The notes: generated from the sequence alone by a model not told the origin. Numbered from the stretch's first letter, positions 1 to 9,526 are shown. The stretch is DNA of 64,000 nucleotides from Spirosoma arboris (GCF_009754945.1 NZ_WPIN01000007.1:310001-374000), one strand, 5' to 3'. Made by a program: numbers and translations.

Positions 1-69
1 AATGGCAAAGCCGTAGCGGCAGGTGATCAATTTGGCATTGGTCAAGTGAAAAAAGCGTCAAAGAATTAG
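1..69 (+). CDS. C-terminal tail of an unidentified protein (partial)
   Basis: The first 22 codons are open in frame 1 and end in TAG at 67-69; the last residues read FGIGQVKKASKN. Only the tail is inside the window, so no function can be given. A strong hairpin follows 37 bases later, which fits the end of a transcription unit. Confidence 0.6.
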   Translation, partial: NGKAVAAGDQFGIGQVKKASKN

Positions 70-106
70 GTTGAAATTCACCTGCGTTGGCATTGTTTAG
101 GGTCTA

Positions 107-138
107 TTTTTTGGCATGGCTCCGGCCATGCCAAAAAA
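107..138. terminator. Bidirectional intrinsic terminator
   Basis: A perfect 14-bp stem, TTTTTTGGCATGGC paired with GCCATGCCAAAAAA, closes a TCCG tetraloop. The A/T runs at both feet make it usable on either strand. It separates the truncated upstream gene from the cupin gene at 187. Confidence 0.8.
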
Positions 139-186
139 TGCACATAACTTACCTTTTGAACGACTAATCGAAATCCTAAACAAATT

Positions 187-804
187 ATGAGATCATTACA
201 AAGCAGTGTTTTTCTAGCACTTATATTGACCATAACCCTGCTCCGTCAAGGGTATGCCCAATCAACTACCGACTGGACAAAGGAAAAGGCTGCGGCATGG
301 TACAACAATATGACCTGGTTAAATAGCTTACAGGCAAAACCATCCGAAACCATTGACCAGCAGGAATTTGCGAAGCAATATCATGCCAATAAAGCCGGTT
401 GGGATAAAGCCTTTGCGTTTTTAAGAGATACCGATTTCACGAAGCTCCGAGTTGGCAAATACCCCATCGACGATGATAATGTCTATGCAACCATCAGCGA
501 AGGTCCGCCAAGAGAGATGTCAAACACAAAGTGGGAAGCACACCATACCTATAACGACATTCATTTTGTCGTAAAGGGGAAGGAGCAAATTGGAGTAATG
601 CCCGTGGCTGGTGCGAAGGTAAATGAGGATTATAATTCGACGAAGGATATCGGTTTTTATACGATTGATAATGGAAGCTTTTATGTAGCAGAACCGGGTA
701 TTTTCTTTATCGCTACCCCCAAACAAGCGCATAATCCCAGCAACAAAGTAGAAGGTTATGATGGCGTGAAAAAAGTAGTCGTCAAAGTCAAAGCCGCGAT
801 GTAG
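187..804 (+). CDS. YhcH/YjgK/YiaL family cupin-like protein, exported
   Basis: This 205-residue protein begins with a cleavable signal peptide (hydrophobic about residues 7-20, then YAQS). The rest resembles the YhcH/YjgK/YiaL (DUF386) beta-barrel family: a HHTYNDIHFVVKGKE stretch near residue 120, an acidic middle, and FFIATPKQAHNPS near residue 175, where the conserved metal-binding His/Glu residues of the family fall. Members are associated with uptake or catabolism of sialic acid and other sugars, but the reaction is poorly known. An exported version is less usual. It stands ahead of a catabolic cluster on the same strand. The family call is fairly safe; the role is not established. Confidence 0.75.
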   Translation: MRSLQSSVFLALILTITLLRQGYAQSTTDWTKEKAAAWYNNMTWLNSLQAKPSETIDQQEFAKQYHANKAGWDKAFAFLRDTDFTKLRVGKYPIDDDNVYATISEGPPREMSNTKWEAHHTYNDIHFVVKGKEQIGVMPVAGAKVNEDYNSTKDIGFYTIDNGSFYVAEPGIFFIATPKQAHNPSNKVEGYDGVKKVVVKVKAAM

Positions 805-860
805 GTTAGGTTTGAATCCACAAAATCAACATTCCTTCCCCACAACCAACTCATAAAAAT

Positions 861-1802
861 ATGGAGTTAGTATTTCTGGATGTCAAAACAATGGGTGACA
901 TTCCTAATCTTAACCTAATTGAAAAGTTTGGCAACGTAACCTATTATCAGACAACCCGCCCAGAGCAAACACTGGAACGAATTCAGAACGCCGACATTGT
1001 TATTACCAATAAGGTCGTACTCGATAAGGCTATCATTGAACAGGCCAGTAAGCTGAAATTTATATGCATTGCCGCCACTGGCACCAACAATATCGATAAA
1101 GCAGCCGCCGAAAAGCGAGGTATTCCGGTAAAGAATGCCATGGATTATTCGACCCAGAGCGTTACCCAGGGCACTTTCGCGATCTTGTTTCACCTGCTGG
1201 TTAACATTCCTTATTTCGATCACTACGTAAAAGACGGAGACTATTCCAGAACCGACATATTTACCCACTTTGGCAACGGTTTCTGGGAGTTGAACGGAAA
1301 GCGGTTCGGCATTATCGGTCTGGGTGCTATTGGCAGGCAGGTCGCCAAAGTTGCCGATGCCTTTGGCTGCGAGGTTGTTTACTATTCTACCTCTGGCCAA
1401 AACAACCAACAGCCTTATATGCGACTGGAATTGGAAGAATTCCTGGCAACATCTGACGTTGTATCCATCCACGCTCCACTCAATGAAAACACGGCTAACC
1501 TTATGAATTATGATCGCCTGAAACAAATGAAAAAGTCGGCGATCCTGATCAACGTAGGGCGGGGAGGCATTGTCAACGAGGCAGATCTGGCACAAGCACT
1601 GGACGAAGGACTTATTGCAAGTGCGGGCATCGATGTATTCACAAAAGAGCCCATTAGCCCGGAAAATCCACTTTTACACGTAAAAAACAAAGCGAGACTA
1701 GCCCTCAGCCCACATGTTACCTGGGCAAGTATTGAAGCGCGGACGATGCTCATGGAGAAAGTGGGCCGCAACATCGACGAGTTTTTAAATGATCGAAATT
1801 GA
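861..1802 (+). CDS. D-2-hydroxyacid dehydrogenase (glycerate/glyoxylate reductase type)
   Basis: A 313-residue cytosolic NAD(P)-dependent oxidoreductase interconverting a 2-oxoacid and a D-2-hydroxyacid. The Rossmann motif GLGAIG is near residue 153. The substrate-binding Arg lies in NVGRGGIVNEADL (about 235), the acidic partner in GIDVFTKEPI (about 258) and the catalytic His in SPHVTWAS (about 288). Length and motif order match glycerate dehydrogenase or hydroxypyruvate/glyoxylate reductases. It is the first gene of a same-strand run with two more dehydrogenases, a carrier and malate synthase. That context favours glyoxylate or hydroxypyruvate as substrate, but this is inference from neighbours only. 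Confidence 0.85.
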   Translation: MELVFLDVKTMGDIPNLNLIEKFGNVTYYQTTRPEQTLERIQNADIVITNKVVLDKAIIEQASKLKFICIAATGTNNIDKAAAEKRGIPVKNAMDYSTQSVTQGTFAILFHLLVNIPYFDHYVKDGDYSRTDIFTHFGNGFWELNGKRFGIIGLGAIGRQVAKVADAFGCEVVYYSTSGQNNQQPYMRLELEEFLATSDVVSIHAPLNENTANLMNYDRLKQMKKSAILINVGRGGIVNEADLAQALDEGLIASAGIDVFTKEPISPENPLLHVKNKARLALSPHVTWASIEARTMLMEKVGRNIDEFLNDRN

Positions 1803-1879
1803 GTCAATGGTCATTAGGTATCACCAATGGCTAAACATGACAATCCAATAAACCCGGCCTTACCCTTACCAACAACCAG

Positions 1880-3007
1880 ATGAAAATTAGAGCAGCCGTC
1901 TTACACGAAATGGGCAAAGAACGCCCGTATACAACCAGCAAACCACTGACGATTGAAGAGGTTGAATTACAAGCACCCCGAACCGGCGAAGTACTTGTAC
2001 AAATCAAAGCGGCTGGACTTTGTCATTCCGACCTATCGGTCATTGATGGAAATCGTCCTCGTCAGATGCCTATGGTTCTGGGCCACGAAGCTTGCGGGGT
2101 CGTCGTTGAATTGGGGACAGATGTGCACGATCTTGCCGTGGGTGACCATGTTGTATTCTCCTTTCTGCCGATCTGTAACCATTGCATGCCCTGCATGACG
2201 GGTCGTCCGGCACTTTGTGAGAATGGGCTTGCGTCTAACAATAAAGGCGAATTACTGGGCGGTGGCTTCCGGCTGGAAGATCAGCACCACCAACCCGTTC
2301 ATCACCACATGGGCGTGTCCGGTTTTGCCGAGTACACCGTCGTTTCCCGAAAATCGATCGTAAAAATAGATCCGACATTGCCGTTTGACATTGCCGCCCT
2401 GTTTGGCTGCGCCATCATGACGGGGGTGGGAGCCGTAATCAATACGGCAAAATTGATGCTCGGTCAAACGGTGCTCATTACAGGTATGGGCGGCATCGGA
2501 TTCGCAGCCTTACTGGGTGCACTAGCCGGAGGAGCGAGTAAAATAATTGTTGCCGATGTCAACCAGGAAAAACTGGACAAAGCTCTTGAACTGGGTGCCC
2601 ATGTCGCGGTTAATTCCTCTCAGGCCGATGCCGTAGAGCAGGTAAGAGACTTAACCCGTGGGGGCGTAGATATAGGGTTTGAGTTTGCGGGCGTTGTTGC
2701 CGCTTTGGAATTTACCTACAACGCCACAGGTCGGGGTGGTAAAACAGTAACGGCTGGTTTACCGCACCCCAGCAAAATGATGCAGCTTTCACCAACGAAG
2801 CTAGTTGCCGATGAACGAACCTTACAGGGCTCTTACATAGGCAGTTGTGTCCCGGTTCGGGATATTCCGGCCTACATCGCGCTCTATCAATCGGGCCGAC
2901 TACCTGTCGATAAGCTTATGACGCACAAGCTAGGCTTAGACGATGTAAATGAAGGGTTTGAACGATTAGCCAAAGGCGAAGCCATTCGCCAGATAATCAC
3001 TTTCTGA
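1880..3007 (+). CDS. Zinc-dependent alcohol dehydrogenase (MDR superfamily)
   Basis: 375 residues of medium-chain dehydrogenase fold. Catalytic zinc ligands are the Cys in AGLCHSD (about 48) and the His in GHEACG (about 70). A four-Cys structural zinc lobe (CNHCMPCMTGRPALC) sits near residues 98-112. The NAD-binding motif GMGGIG is near residue 203. It oxidises a primary alcohol to an aldehyde, or the reverse. The next gene, an aldehyde dehydrogenase, starts 2 bases after its stop, so the two are translationally linked and probably act in sequence (alcohol to aldehyde to acid). The exact alcohol cannot be read from the sequence. Confidence 0.88.
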   Translation: MKIRAAVLHEMGKERPYTTSKPLTIEEVELQAPRTGEVLVQIKAAGLCHSDLSVIDGNRPRQMPMVLGHEACGVVVELGTDVHDLAVGDHVVFSFLPICNHCMPCMTGRPALCENGLASNNKGELLGGGFRLEDQHHQPVHHHMGVSGFAEYTVVSRKSIVKIDPTLPFDIAALFGCAIMTGVGAVINTAKLMLGQTVLITGMGGIGFAALLGALAGGASKIIVADVNQEKLDKALELGAHVAVNSSQADAVEQVRDLTRGGVDIGFEFAGVVAALEFTYNATGRGGKTVTAGLPHPSKMMQLSPTKLVADERTLQGSYIGSCVPVRDIPAYIALYQSGRLPVDKLMTHKLGLDDVNEGFERLAKGEAIRQIITF

Positions 3008-3009
3008 TC

Positions 3010-4485
3010 ATGAACGCAACGAATACAACGCCCGACCAGATGGCACAGAATTCACTGATCAGAACCCAATCATACGTAAACGGTACGTGGGTAAATGCAG
3101 CCAGCGGAGAAACCTTTGATGTAATCGATCCAGCAACCGGCGCTGTTATTGCCACAGTTCCCGACATGGGACAAGCCGATGTGCGCGAGGCCATCGAAGT
3201 GGCCAATGCCGCCTGGCCCGCCTATCGGGATCTGACGGCCAAAGAACGCGCCAACTTGCTCCGAAAATGGTTTAGCTTGATTCTGGAGAATAAAGAAGAG
3301 CTGGCCCGTTTGATGACAATGGAGTGTGGGAAAGTTCTATCAGAAAGCCTGGGCGAAGTCGATTATGGAGCCTCCTTTATCGAGTGGTTTGCCGAAGAAG
3401 CGAAACGTACTTATGGCGACGTCATTCCGGCCAATACGAAAGATAAACGGCTGGTTGTTATCAAACAGTCTATTGGCGTAGTCGCGGCCATTACACCCTG
3501 GAATTTCCCGCTGGCCATGATTACCCGAAAAGTCGGGCCCGCCCTTGCAGCGGGGAGTCCGGTAATCGTAAAACCGCCCTCCGAAACACCCCTGACAGCC
3601 TTGGCGATTTCACATCTGGCCGAAAAAGCAGGTTTTCCACCAGGTGTTTACAACACGGTCACTACGTCCAAAAATGCCGAAGTTGGACTGGAACTGTGCG
3701 AAAACAACAAGGTTCGCAAGCTCTCGTTCACTGGCTCAACAGCTATCGGGAAATTGCTCATGAGCCAGTGTGCGTCCAATCTGAAGAAAATATCGCTGGA
3801 ACTTGGTGGCAACGCGCCCTTTATTGTATTTGACGACGCCGACATTAATGCAGCCGTAAAAGGGGCTATGGCCTCGAAGTTCCGGAATAACGGGCAAACC
3901 TGCGTATGCGTCAACCGACTGTATGTGCATGACAAAGTGTATGATGAATTTGTGAGCAAGCTTTCAGACGCCGTAGCTGCCCTTCGGGTTGGCAATGGGT
4001 TGGATACCAATTCACAAATGGGCCCTTTAATCAACGAAAAAGGCCTGAATAAAGTGAAGCATCACCTGGATGATGCTCTATCAAAAGGCGCGAAAGTCAT
4101 TGTCGGTGGCCATGAGATGGAAGGCTTGTTTTTCCAACCAACCGTCCTGACCGATATAACGCCGGATATGATTATTGCCCGTGAAGAAGTCTTTGGCCCG
4201 GTAGCACCCGTAGCCCGATTTACGGATGAGCAGGAAGTAATTCGGCTGGCGAACAATACGCCCTACGGCCTCGCTTCGTACTTCTATAGCAAAGATATTT
4301 CCCGTTGCTGGCGAGTCGCCGAAGCCCTGGATTATGGGATGGTCGGCATTAACGAAGGTATGATTTCGACCGAAGTAGCACCCTTTGGCGGTGTTAAAGA
4401 ATCGGGCGTAGGTCGCGAAGGCTCGAAATATGGCATGGATTACTTTATGGAAATCAAGTATCTGTGTTTCGGAGGTATCAACTGA
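3010..4485 (+). CDS. gabD: NAD(P)-dependent succinate-semialdehyde dehydrogenase-type aldehyde dehydrogenase
   Basis: 491 residues, the normal length for this aldehyde dehydrogenase family. TPWNFP is near residue 160, the general base Glu lies in LELGGNAP (about 264) and the nucleophilic Cys in NNGQTCVC (about 298). Overall character (FRNNGQTCVCVNR, GGVKESGVGREGS) is that of GabD-type succinate-semialdehyde dehydrogenases, although glycolaldehyde and other small aldehydes are used by close relatives. It is separated from the alcohol dehydrogenase by 2 bases, so it likely oxidises that enzyme's aldehyde product. The symbol reflects family, not proven substrate. Confidence 0.8.
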   Translation: MNATNTTPDQMAQNSLIRTQSYVNGTWVNAASGETFDVIDPATGAVIATVPDMGQADVREAIEVANAAWPAYRDLTAKERANLLRKWFSLILENKEELARLMTMECGKVLSESLGEVDYGASFIEWFAEEAKRTYGDVIPANTKDKRLVVIKQSIGVVAAITPWNFPLAMITRKVGPALAAGSPVIVKPPSETPLTALAISHLAEKAGFPPGVYNTVTTSKNAEVGLELCENNKVRKLSFTGSTAIGKLLMSQCASNLKKISLELGGNAPFIVFDDADINAAVKGAMASKFRNNGQTCVCVNRLYVHDKVYDEFVSKLSDAVAALRVGNGLDTNSQMGPLINEKGLNKVKHHLDDALSKGAKVIVGGHEMEGLFFQPTVLTDITPDMIIAREEVFGPVAPVARFTDEQEVIRLANNTPYGLASYFYSKDISRCWRVAEALDYGMVGINEGMISTEVAPFGGVKESGVGREGSKYGMDYFMEIKYLCFGGIN

Positions 4486-4519
4486 AAATTTTGACTCTGC
4501 CTTTAACCTAACATCAACC

Positions 4520-5791
4520 ATGATTGAACCCATCTACAAAAACGATTCCCCGAAAACAGATATGAAGACGACGTTTTCAATCGCTCGACAACTGTTTCAG
4601 GTTCCGGTAATCGTGGCAGCACTAGGATATTTTGTCGATATCTACGACCTGCTGTTGTTCAGTATTGTTCGGGTTCAAAGCCTGAAAGATTTGGGCGTGC
4701 CAGACGATCGTATGTTAAATCAGGGAATTTTCCTCATTAACATGCAGATGGGCGGCTTGCTACTCGGCGGCATTCTCTGGGGGATACTTGGTGACAAAAA
4801 AGGACGTCTCTCGGTATTGTTTGGCTCTATTTTGATCTATTCCCTGGCTAATATCGCCAATGGCTTTGTCACAACTGTCGATCAATACGCCATTTTGCGG
4901 TTGGTGGCGGGCATCGGGCTGGCGGGTGAACTGGGTGCAGGTATTACGTTGGTGGCCGAAGTATTACCCAAAGAAATTCGCGGGTACGGTACCTCTCTGG
5001 TTGCATCGGTGGGTCTTTTGGGCGCCGTGCTGGCCTACTTCATTGCGGAACAGTTTGCCTGGCGAAACGCCTATTTCATTGGTGGTGGACTGGGCCTGAT
5101 GCTGCTCATTATGCGGGTTAGCGTATTTGAATCCGGCATTTTCACAAAAGTGAAAGAGCAGTCGGTATCCAGAGGAAATTTCCTTCACTTATTCTCGTCA
5201 AAAAAGCAGTTTTTCAAATACTTACGCTGTATCCTCATCGGGTTGCCCGTATGGTTTGTAGCTGGTATTCTGATGACCTTCTCACCAGAGTTCGGAAAAG
5301 AACTTCATCTGGATGGCCCTATTATTGCCGGAAAGGCGGTCATGTGGGAATACATCGGCTTATCCATTGGCGACTTGTCCAGCGGTATCTTAAGCCAGTA
5401 TTTCAACAGTCGAAAGAAAGTGCTGGGCATGTTTTTAGCCTTAACTGCTGCGTTGGTCGTTGTGTATTTATTTGTACCCCTACACTCAACGACAGCCTTC
5501 TACGCCATTTGTAGCTGTTTGGGCTTTGCCGTCGGCTATTGGGCTTTATTTGTCACTATTGCTGCCGAGCAGTTTGGCACAAACCTCCGGGCCACCGTTG
5601 CGACAACCGTACCGAATTTTGTACGAGGCAGTATTAACATCATGACCCCTTTATTTCTGCTTTTCAAAGGTGAGTTAGGCATTATAGACGGAGCCGGATT
5701 GCTTGGCTTATTAACACTCACCATTGCCTTCCTCGGCCTTTGGAATATGGAAGAGACCTTCGGAAAAGATTTGAATTTTCTGGAGAAATAG
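4520..5791 (+). CDS. MFS metabolite:H+ symporter
   Basis: 423 residues with about twelve hydrophobic segments. The MFS loop motif appears as GDKKGRLSVLFGS between segments 2 and 3. The GELGAGITLVAEVLPKEIRG stretch is typical of the sugar/metabolite:H+ symporter subgroup. The frame is open further upstream, but those codons overlap the dehydrogenase and read as shadow; the ATG at 4520, 34 bases after its stop, or the ATG at 4562 is the likelier start. It probably imports the substrate of the surrounding catabolic genes. Substrate unknown. Confidence 0.82.
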   Translation: MIEPIYKNDSPKTDMKTTFSIARQLFQVPVIVAALGYFVDIYDLLLFSIVRVQSLKDLGVPDDRMLNQGIFLINMQMGGLLLGGILWGILGDKKGRLSVLFGSILIYSLANIANGFVTTVDQYAILRLVAGIGLAGELGAGITLVAEVLPKEIRGYGTSLVASVGLLGAVLAYFIAEQFAWRNAYFIGGGLGLMLLIMRVSVFESGIFTKVKEQSVSRGNFLHLFSSKKQFFKYLRCILIGLPVWFVAGILMTFSPEFGKELHLDGPIIAGKAVMWEYIGLSIGDLSSGILSQYFNSRKKVLGMFLALTAALVVVYLFVPLHSTTAFYAICSCLGFAVGYWALFVTIAAEQFGTNLRATVATTVPNFVRGSINIMTPLFLLFKGELGIIDGAGLLGLLTLTIAFLGLWNMEETFGKDLNFLEK

Positions 5792-5942
5792 CCTACAACG
5801 CTCATCAAATTAGGAAACGGCCTTACGATACGTATATAGTAATACGTTACGATTAGAATCATAGTTCTAAGCCGTGTCGGGGGTATAGGTTAACCACACA
5901 ACATAACTAACTTGTAGATTGCGCATATTCTGATTTAGACGT

Positions 5943-7829
5943 ATGAACGACCAAACTATTAGCATTCGAGACAACTTACAGGACATCTACAACGATGTGT
6001 ATACCGCTGAAGCTCTTTCAGCTCTTTCTTCGCTGGCCCACTTTAACAAGCGTATTAAAGAAGTCATGGCCACGCGCATGCAACGACGGGCAGCGCGTCA
6101 GCAAAGCAAAACAAGAATCAGTTTTCTTGATCCAGCGAGTACGATTCCTGGAACAACCATAAAGGTGCAGGACGCCCGCGATGGCAACTTCGACGGGGGC
6201 GTAGTCCCTGCTGATTTGCAACGGCAGTGGATTCAGGGAACAGGCCCAGCGGCTAAACCCAACACACCCGTTGAAAGCAGTATTCGAAACGTAGCCTATG
6301 CCCTACTCTCAGGCGCCGATGGCTGGATGTTCGACGGTGAAGATGCTCTGGGACAAATCACGACGATGTCACTCGATAATCAGCGTAACTTGAAACTGGC
6401 CATTCACAAAGATCCGGTATTCCTGAAAGTAGCCGAAAAAGTAGCTGGTGAAATCAATAACTGGGCAACGTCTTTTCTGGGGCGCGAAACGATCAGCAAT
6501 TGGGAAACGCAGCTGGACTTCACCACCAAGATATTTCGGGCTCGGGGCCTTCACCTCGACGACCGGCACATTCGTGATGGAGCGGGTGTAGCTATGGCCG
6601 CTTCTATTGTCGATGCGACGCTTTACGTGGTCAATAATTATAAAGCGCTGCAAAGTGCCGGGTCGTCCATCGTACTATACCTTCCCAAAATCCAGACGGC
6701 CGAAGAGGCTGGTGTATGGAATGAATTGCTGAGCGCACTTGAGAATCACCTTGGTCTGGAAGTTGGCACCATTAAGGTGTACGTATTGGTCGAACAACTC
6801 GAAGCCACCCATCAGTTAATGGAAATCCGGGCGGCTCTCGGGAAGCATTTCGTGGGATATAATACCGGTCGCTGGGATTACATTAACAGTGTATCGGATG
6901 CGATGGCGTGGGATAAAACCTTCGTCAATCCGAATATCGAAGCCATCACCATGACTTATGGCTACATGCGAAACTATGAAGACCGCGTCCGTCGGGCTGT
7001 CAATACGCCGGATCGTACCGGTAATTTCGCGTTGTGGCAGGGTGGTATGGAGCCTAACATACCTGTCGGCTCAGAAGAAGGCGTTTCGGCCAGTATGAAA
7101 AAGGCGGTAGCCGGTGCCGAACGCGAACAACGCGAAGGAGCCAGCGGCAAGTGGGTTGCTCACTGGAAAATGGTCCATATTGTCCGGCCCGTCTGGGAGA
7201 AAGTGGGAGCTGCGAACCAGTTAGGCCGTGCATTCCCACGCCTTACCTATACTCAACAGGATGCCGACGGACTCATTCTGATCGAACCCGCGCCAACCGA
7301 TATTCGGGGAGCCCGCAATTTGCTGAGCGTCGCCTTACAATACGGCAATGCCTTTGGGCAGGGCATGCAGGCTGCCGCCCTGAAACCCGCCGACTTCTTC
7401 GGTAACGATGACATTTTGTACCTGATGGAAGACATGGCCACTGGTGAAATTCGGTTGAGCATTCTCTGGGAATGGATGCATAAAGGCGCTATTCTCACCG
7501 AAGATGATGCAGAAACCGGAACAAAGGCTGGAGATGTTTTTTCGGAAGCGCTATACCACAAATTACTGGATCAGGAATATAACAAACTTCTGAAAGCTAC
7601 CAACAAGGACGTATTCGATGCGTCGAAAACGACGACGCTGCCCATCGCCCGCGAAATTGCCAACACCTATATGCTCAGTGAAGTTAAGCCCCCATGGTTT
7701 ATTGATTTACTGAATATTAATCTTAATAACACGGATCTGGACGTAGCGAAACAACGGATCAGCTTATACATGGATACCTTGGTCAACAAGGGCACCCGTA
7801 TCACCGAAAACCTTGATTTTGCAGACTAG
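5943..7829 (+). CDS. Malate synthase (MSA-like)
   Basis: 628-residue cytosolic enzyme that would condense glyoxylate and acetyl-CoA to malate. Diagnostic stretches are VLYLPKIQTAEEAGVWN (about 240), VYVLVEQLEATHQLMEIR (about 280), YNTGRWDYINS (about 308), the acidic DGEDALGQ (about 125) and GKWVAHWKMVHIV (about 400). It diverges from the ordinary AceB sequence (NTGRWDYINS instead of CGRWDYIFS) and belongs to a less common branch. No isocitrate lyase is beside it, so glyoxylate probably comes from elsewhere. A 151-base gap to the MFS gene may hold its own promoter. Confidence 0.82.
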   Translation: MNDQTISIRDNLQDIYNDVYTAEALSALSSLAHFNKRIKEVMATRMQRRAARQQSKTRISFLDPASTIPGTTIKVQDARDGNFDGGVVPADLQRQWIQGTGPAAKPNTPVESSIRNVAYALLSGADGWMFDGEDALGQITTMSLDNQRNLKLAIHKDPVFLKVAEKVAGEINNWATSFLGRETISNWETQLDFTTKIFRARGLHLDDRHIRDGAGVAMAASIVDATLYVVNNYKALQSAGSSIVLYLPKIQTAEEAGVWNELLSALENHLGLEVGTIKVYVLVEQLEATHQLMEIRAALGKHFVGYNTGRWDYINSVSDAMAWDKTFVNPNIEAITMTYGYMRNYEDRVRRAVNTPDRTGNFALWQGGMEPNIPVGSEEGVSASMKKAVAGAEREQREGASGKWVAHWKMVHIVRPVWEKVGAANQLGRAFPRLTYTQQDADGLILIEPAPTDIRGARNLLSVALQYGNAFGQGMQAAALKPADFFGNDDILYLMEDMATGEIRLSILWEWMHKGAILTEDDAETGTKAGDVFSEALYHKLLDQEYNKLLKATNKDVFDASKTTTLPIAREIANTYMLSEVKPPWFIDLLNINLNNTDLDVAKQRISLYMDTLVNKGTRITENLDFAD

Positions 7830-7838
7830 ACTGCTATA

Positions 7839-7883
7839 GACGTGGAATCAGGATGCCAGTCTGGCCAAACCTGATTCCACGTC
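7839..7883. terminator. Hairpin after malate synthase
   Basis: A perfect 14-bp stem (GACGTGGAATCAGG / CCTGATTCCACGTC) with a 17-nt loop begins 9 bases past the malate synthase stop. The following bases are only moderately T-rich, so it may terminate or stabilise the 3' end. Confidence 0.55.
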
Positions 7884-7922
7884 ATTCTCTTCCAATCTCT
7901 TCAAATACACCCGTTTTTGCTA

Positions 7923-7957
7923 CCGAAAAAGGTGATTTCCAAATCGACTTTTTTCGG
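7923..7957. terminator. Terminator between convergent genes
   Basis: An imperfect stem starting CCGAAAAA and ending TTTTTTCGG, with A/T runs at the feet, lies between the convergent malate synthase and acr3 genes and could stop transcription from both sides. Confidence 0.5.
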
Positions 7958-8013
7958 CAGCGTGGCGAAGCATTGCGCCGGAGGTAGCATCAGATCATAG
8001 CTAAGGAAATAGC

Positions 8014-9078
8014 TCAGCGCTGCACTTGAGAAGTCTTTTTAGAGAATGGTGTAAACTTTTTTTCTTGTTTCCGTGCGAAATTGACCAGTAAAATTAGCAC
8101 AGGTACTTCGATAAGTGGCCCGATCACGGCGGCAAAAGCCGCACCAGAATTAATTCCAAACACCGCAATAGCAATTGCTATTCCCAGTTCGAAATTGTTG
8201 CCCGCTGCGGTGAAAGCAAGTGATGTCGATTTTGCATAATCGGCTCCGGCTTGTTTGGAGAGGTAAAAGGCCGAAAAGAACATAATTGCAAAGTAGATCG
8301 TCAAGGGCAAAGCTATACGTAGCACATCGAATGGGATAGAGACGATAAGTTGCCCTTTCAGACTGAACATAATCACAATCGTGAAGAGCAGCGCAACGAG
8401 TGTAATCGGACTAATAGCAGGTAAAAAAGTCTGGTCGTACCATTCGTTACTTTTCAACCGCGTGAGCGTAATTCGGGAGAATAAGCCTGCCAGAAACGGT
8501 ACGCCCAGATAAACAAATACACTTTGAGCAACTTCACCAATGGTAATTGCCACCTCATAGCCTTGTAATCCGAACAGGGGCGGCAAAACTGTGATAAACA
8601 ACCAGGCATAAATGGAATAAAAAAGCACTTGAAAAATACTATTGAAGGCTACCAGTCCGGCAGCATACAGTCGGTCCCCACCCGCCAAATCATTCCAGAC
8701 AATGACCATAGCAATGCAGCGGGCAATGCCAATTAGAATCAGACCCGTCATGTATTCGGGCTTATCAGGCAGGCAAATTACCGCCAGTAAGAACATCAGT
8801 AATGGACCAATAACCCAATTTTGTAGCAGTGAGAGTCCTAGAATCTTCGTATTCGCAAACACCGTTGGCAATTCGCTGTAACGTACCTTCGCCAAAGGTG
8901 GATACATCATTAGCACCAGTCCAATAGCAAGTAGAACATTCGTAGAACCCAAATTGAATCCGTTAATGAAACTCTGTGATTGCGGCCAAAAATAACCCGT
9001 GCCTACTCCTATTAGCATAGCCAGTAAGATCCACAACGTCAGATAACGGTCTAGAAACGAGAGTTTGGCTGATGTCAT
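8014..9078 (-). CDS. arsB: Arsenite efflux transporter, ACR3 family
   Basis: 354 residues with about ten hydrophobic helices. The conserved membrane Cys of the ACR3 family is in IGIARCIAMVIVWNDLA (about residue 115), and AFTAAGNNFELGIAIAIAVFG near residue 295 is the second signature. It exports As(III) across the inner membrane. The chosen start, MTSAKLSF, overlaps the stop of the acetyltransferase gene by four bases (ATGA), as expected inside an operon; an upstream Met at 9129 is unlikely. It is the last gene of the ars operon. Databases often name this family arsB or acr3. Confidence 0.92.
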   Translation of the reverse strand: MTSAKLSFLDRYLTLWILLAMLIGVGTGYFWPQSQSFINGFNLGSTNVLLAIGLVLMMYPPLAKVRYSELPTVFANTKILGLSLLQNWVIGPLLMFLLAVICLPDKPEYMTGLILIGIARCIAMVIVWNDLAGGDRLYAAGLVAFNSIFQVLFYSIYAWLFITVLPPLFGLQGYEVAITIGEVAQSVFVYLGVPFLAGLFSRITLTRLKSNEWYDQTFLPAISPITLVALLFTIVIMFSLKGQLIVSIPFDVLRIALPLTIYFAIMFFSAFYLSKQAGADYAKSTSLAFTAAGNNFELGIAIAIAVFGINSGAAFAAVIGPLIEVPVLILLVNFARKQEKKFTPFSKKTSQVQR

Positions 9079-9524
9079 ACTTCTTTCTGATTTACCATTC
9101 GTTTCATAACAATGGCGGACGAAGGGCATAAATTGCTGAATTGCTGCGTCTGTTGAATAACCACCGGTACGTCCTGACGAGAAACAACTCTAAATCCATG
9201 CCGCTCAAAATAGCGATCGGCCGTTGTCGTAATTAAATACAGTTCTGCCAATCCAACTGATTTAGCGATTTCCAGCAATTGGCCAACCAACCGCGTGCCT
9301 ACCTTTTTCCCTTGATAACGAGGATCAACAGCTACGGAACGCAGTAACGCTATTGGCCCAAATCGCTCAATTCCTGCAACACCAACGTAGGTACCTTGTT
9401 CTTTGGCAATTACAAAATCGGGAAGATCGCCTGGCAAATCATCGGTTACCAAATTTCCTTGCTGTAACAAGGAAATGACAGCAGCTTTGTCGGCTGGATG
9501 AGCGTTTTCGATATGCAATGCCAT
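9075..9524 (-). CDS. arsN2: Arsenic-resistance GNAT acetyltransferase (ArsN2 type)
   Basis: 149 residues of GNAT fold with the acetyl-CoA binding loop as RYQGKKVGTRLVGQ near residue 80 and a C-terminal ADRYFERHGF stretch. Short GNAT proteins placed between arsC and acr3 are the ArsN2 family. Relatives (ArsN1) acetylate organoarsenicals such as phosphinothricin-like compounds; the ArsN2 substrate is less clear. Start MALHIENA at 9524 lies 2 bases after the arsC stop; the longer frame would run into arsC. Confidence 0.82.
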   Translation of the reverse strand: MALHIENAHPADKAAVISLLQQGNLVTDDLPGDLPDFVIAKEQGTYVGVAGIERFGPIALLRSVAVDPRYQGKKVGTRLVGQLLEIAKSVGLAELYLITTTADRYFERHGFRVVSRQDVPVVIQQTQQFSNLCPSSAIVMKRMVNQKEV

Positions 9525-9526
9525 AG

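Noticed and set aside
915..1595. A 226-codon open frame antisense to the hydroxyacid dehydrogenase gene
   Set aside because: It mirrors the codon pattern of the real gene, has no recognisable domain, and the sense gene is complete with all catalytic motifs.
5825..5860. ACGTAT...ATACGT inverted motif upstream of malate synthase as an operator
   Set aside because: Short, in an AT-rich leader, with no second copy; not distinguishable from chance.
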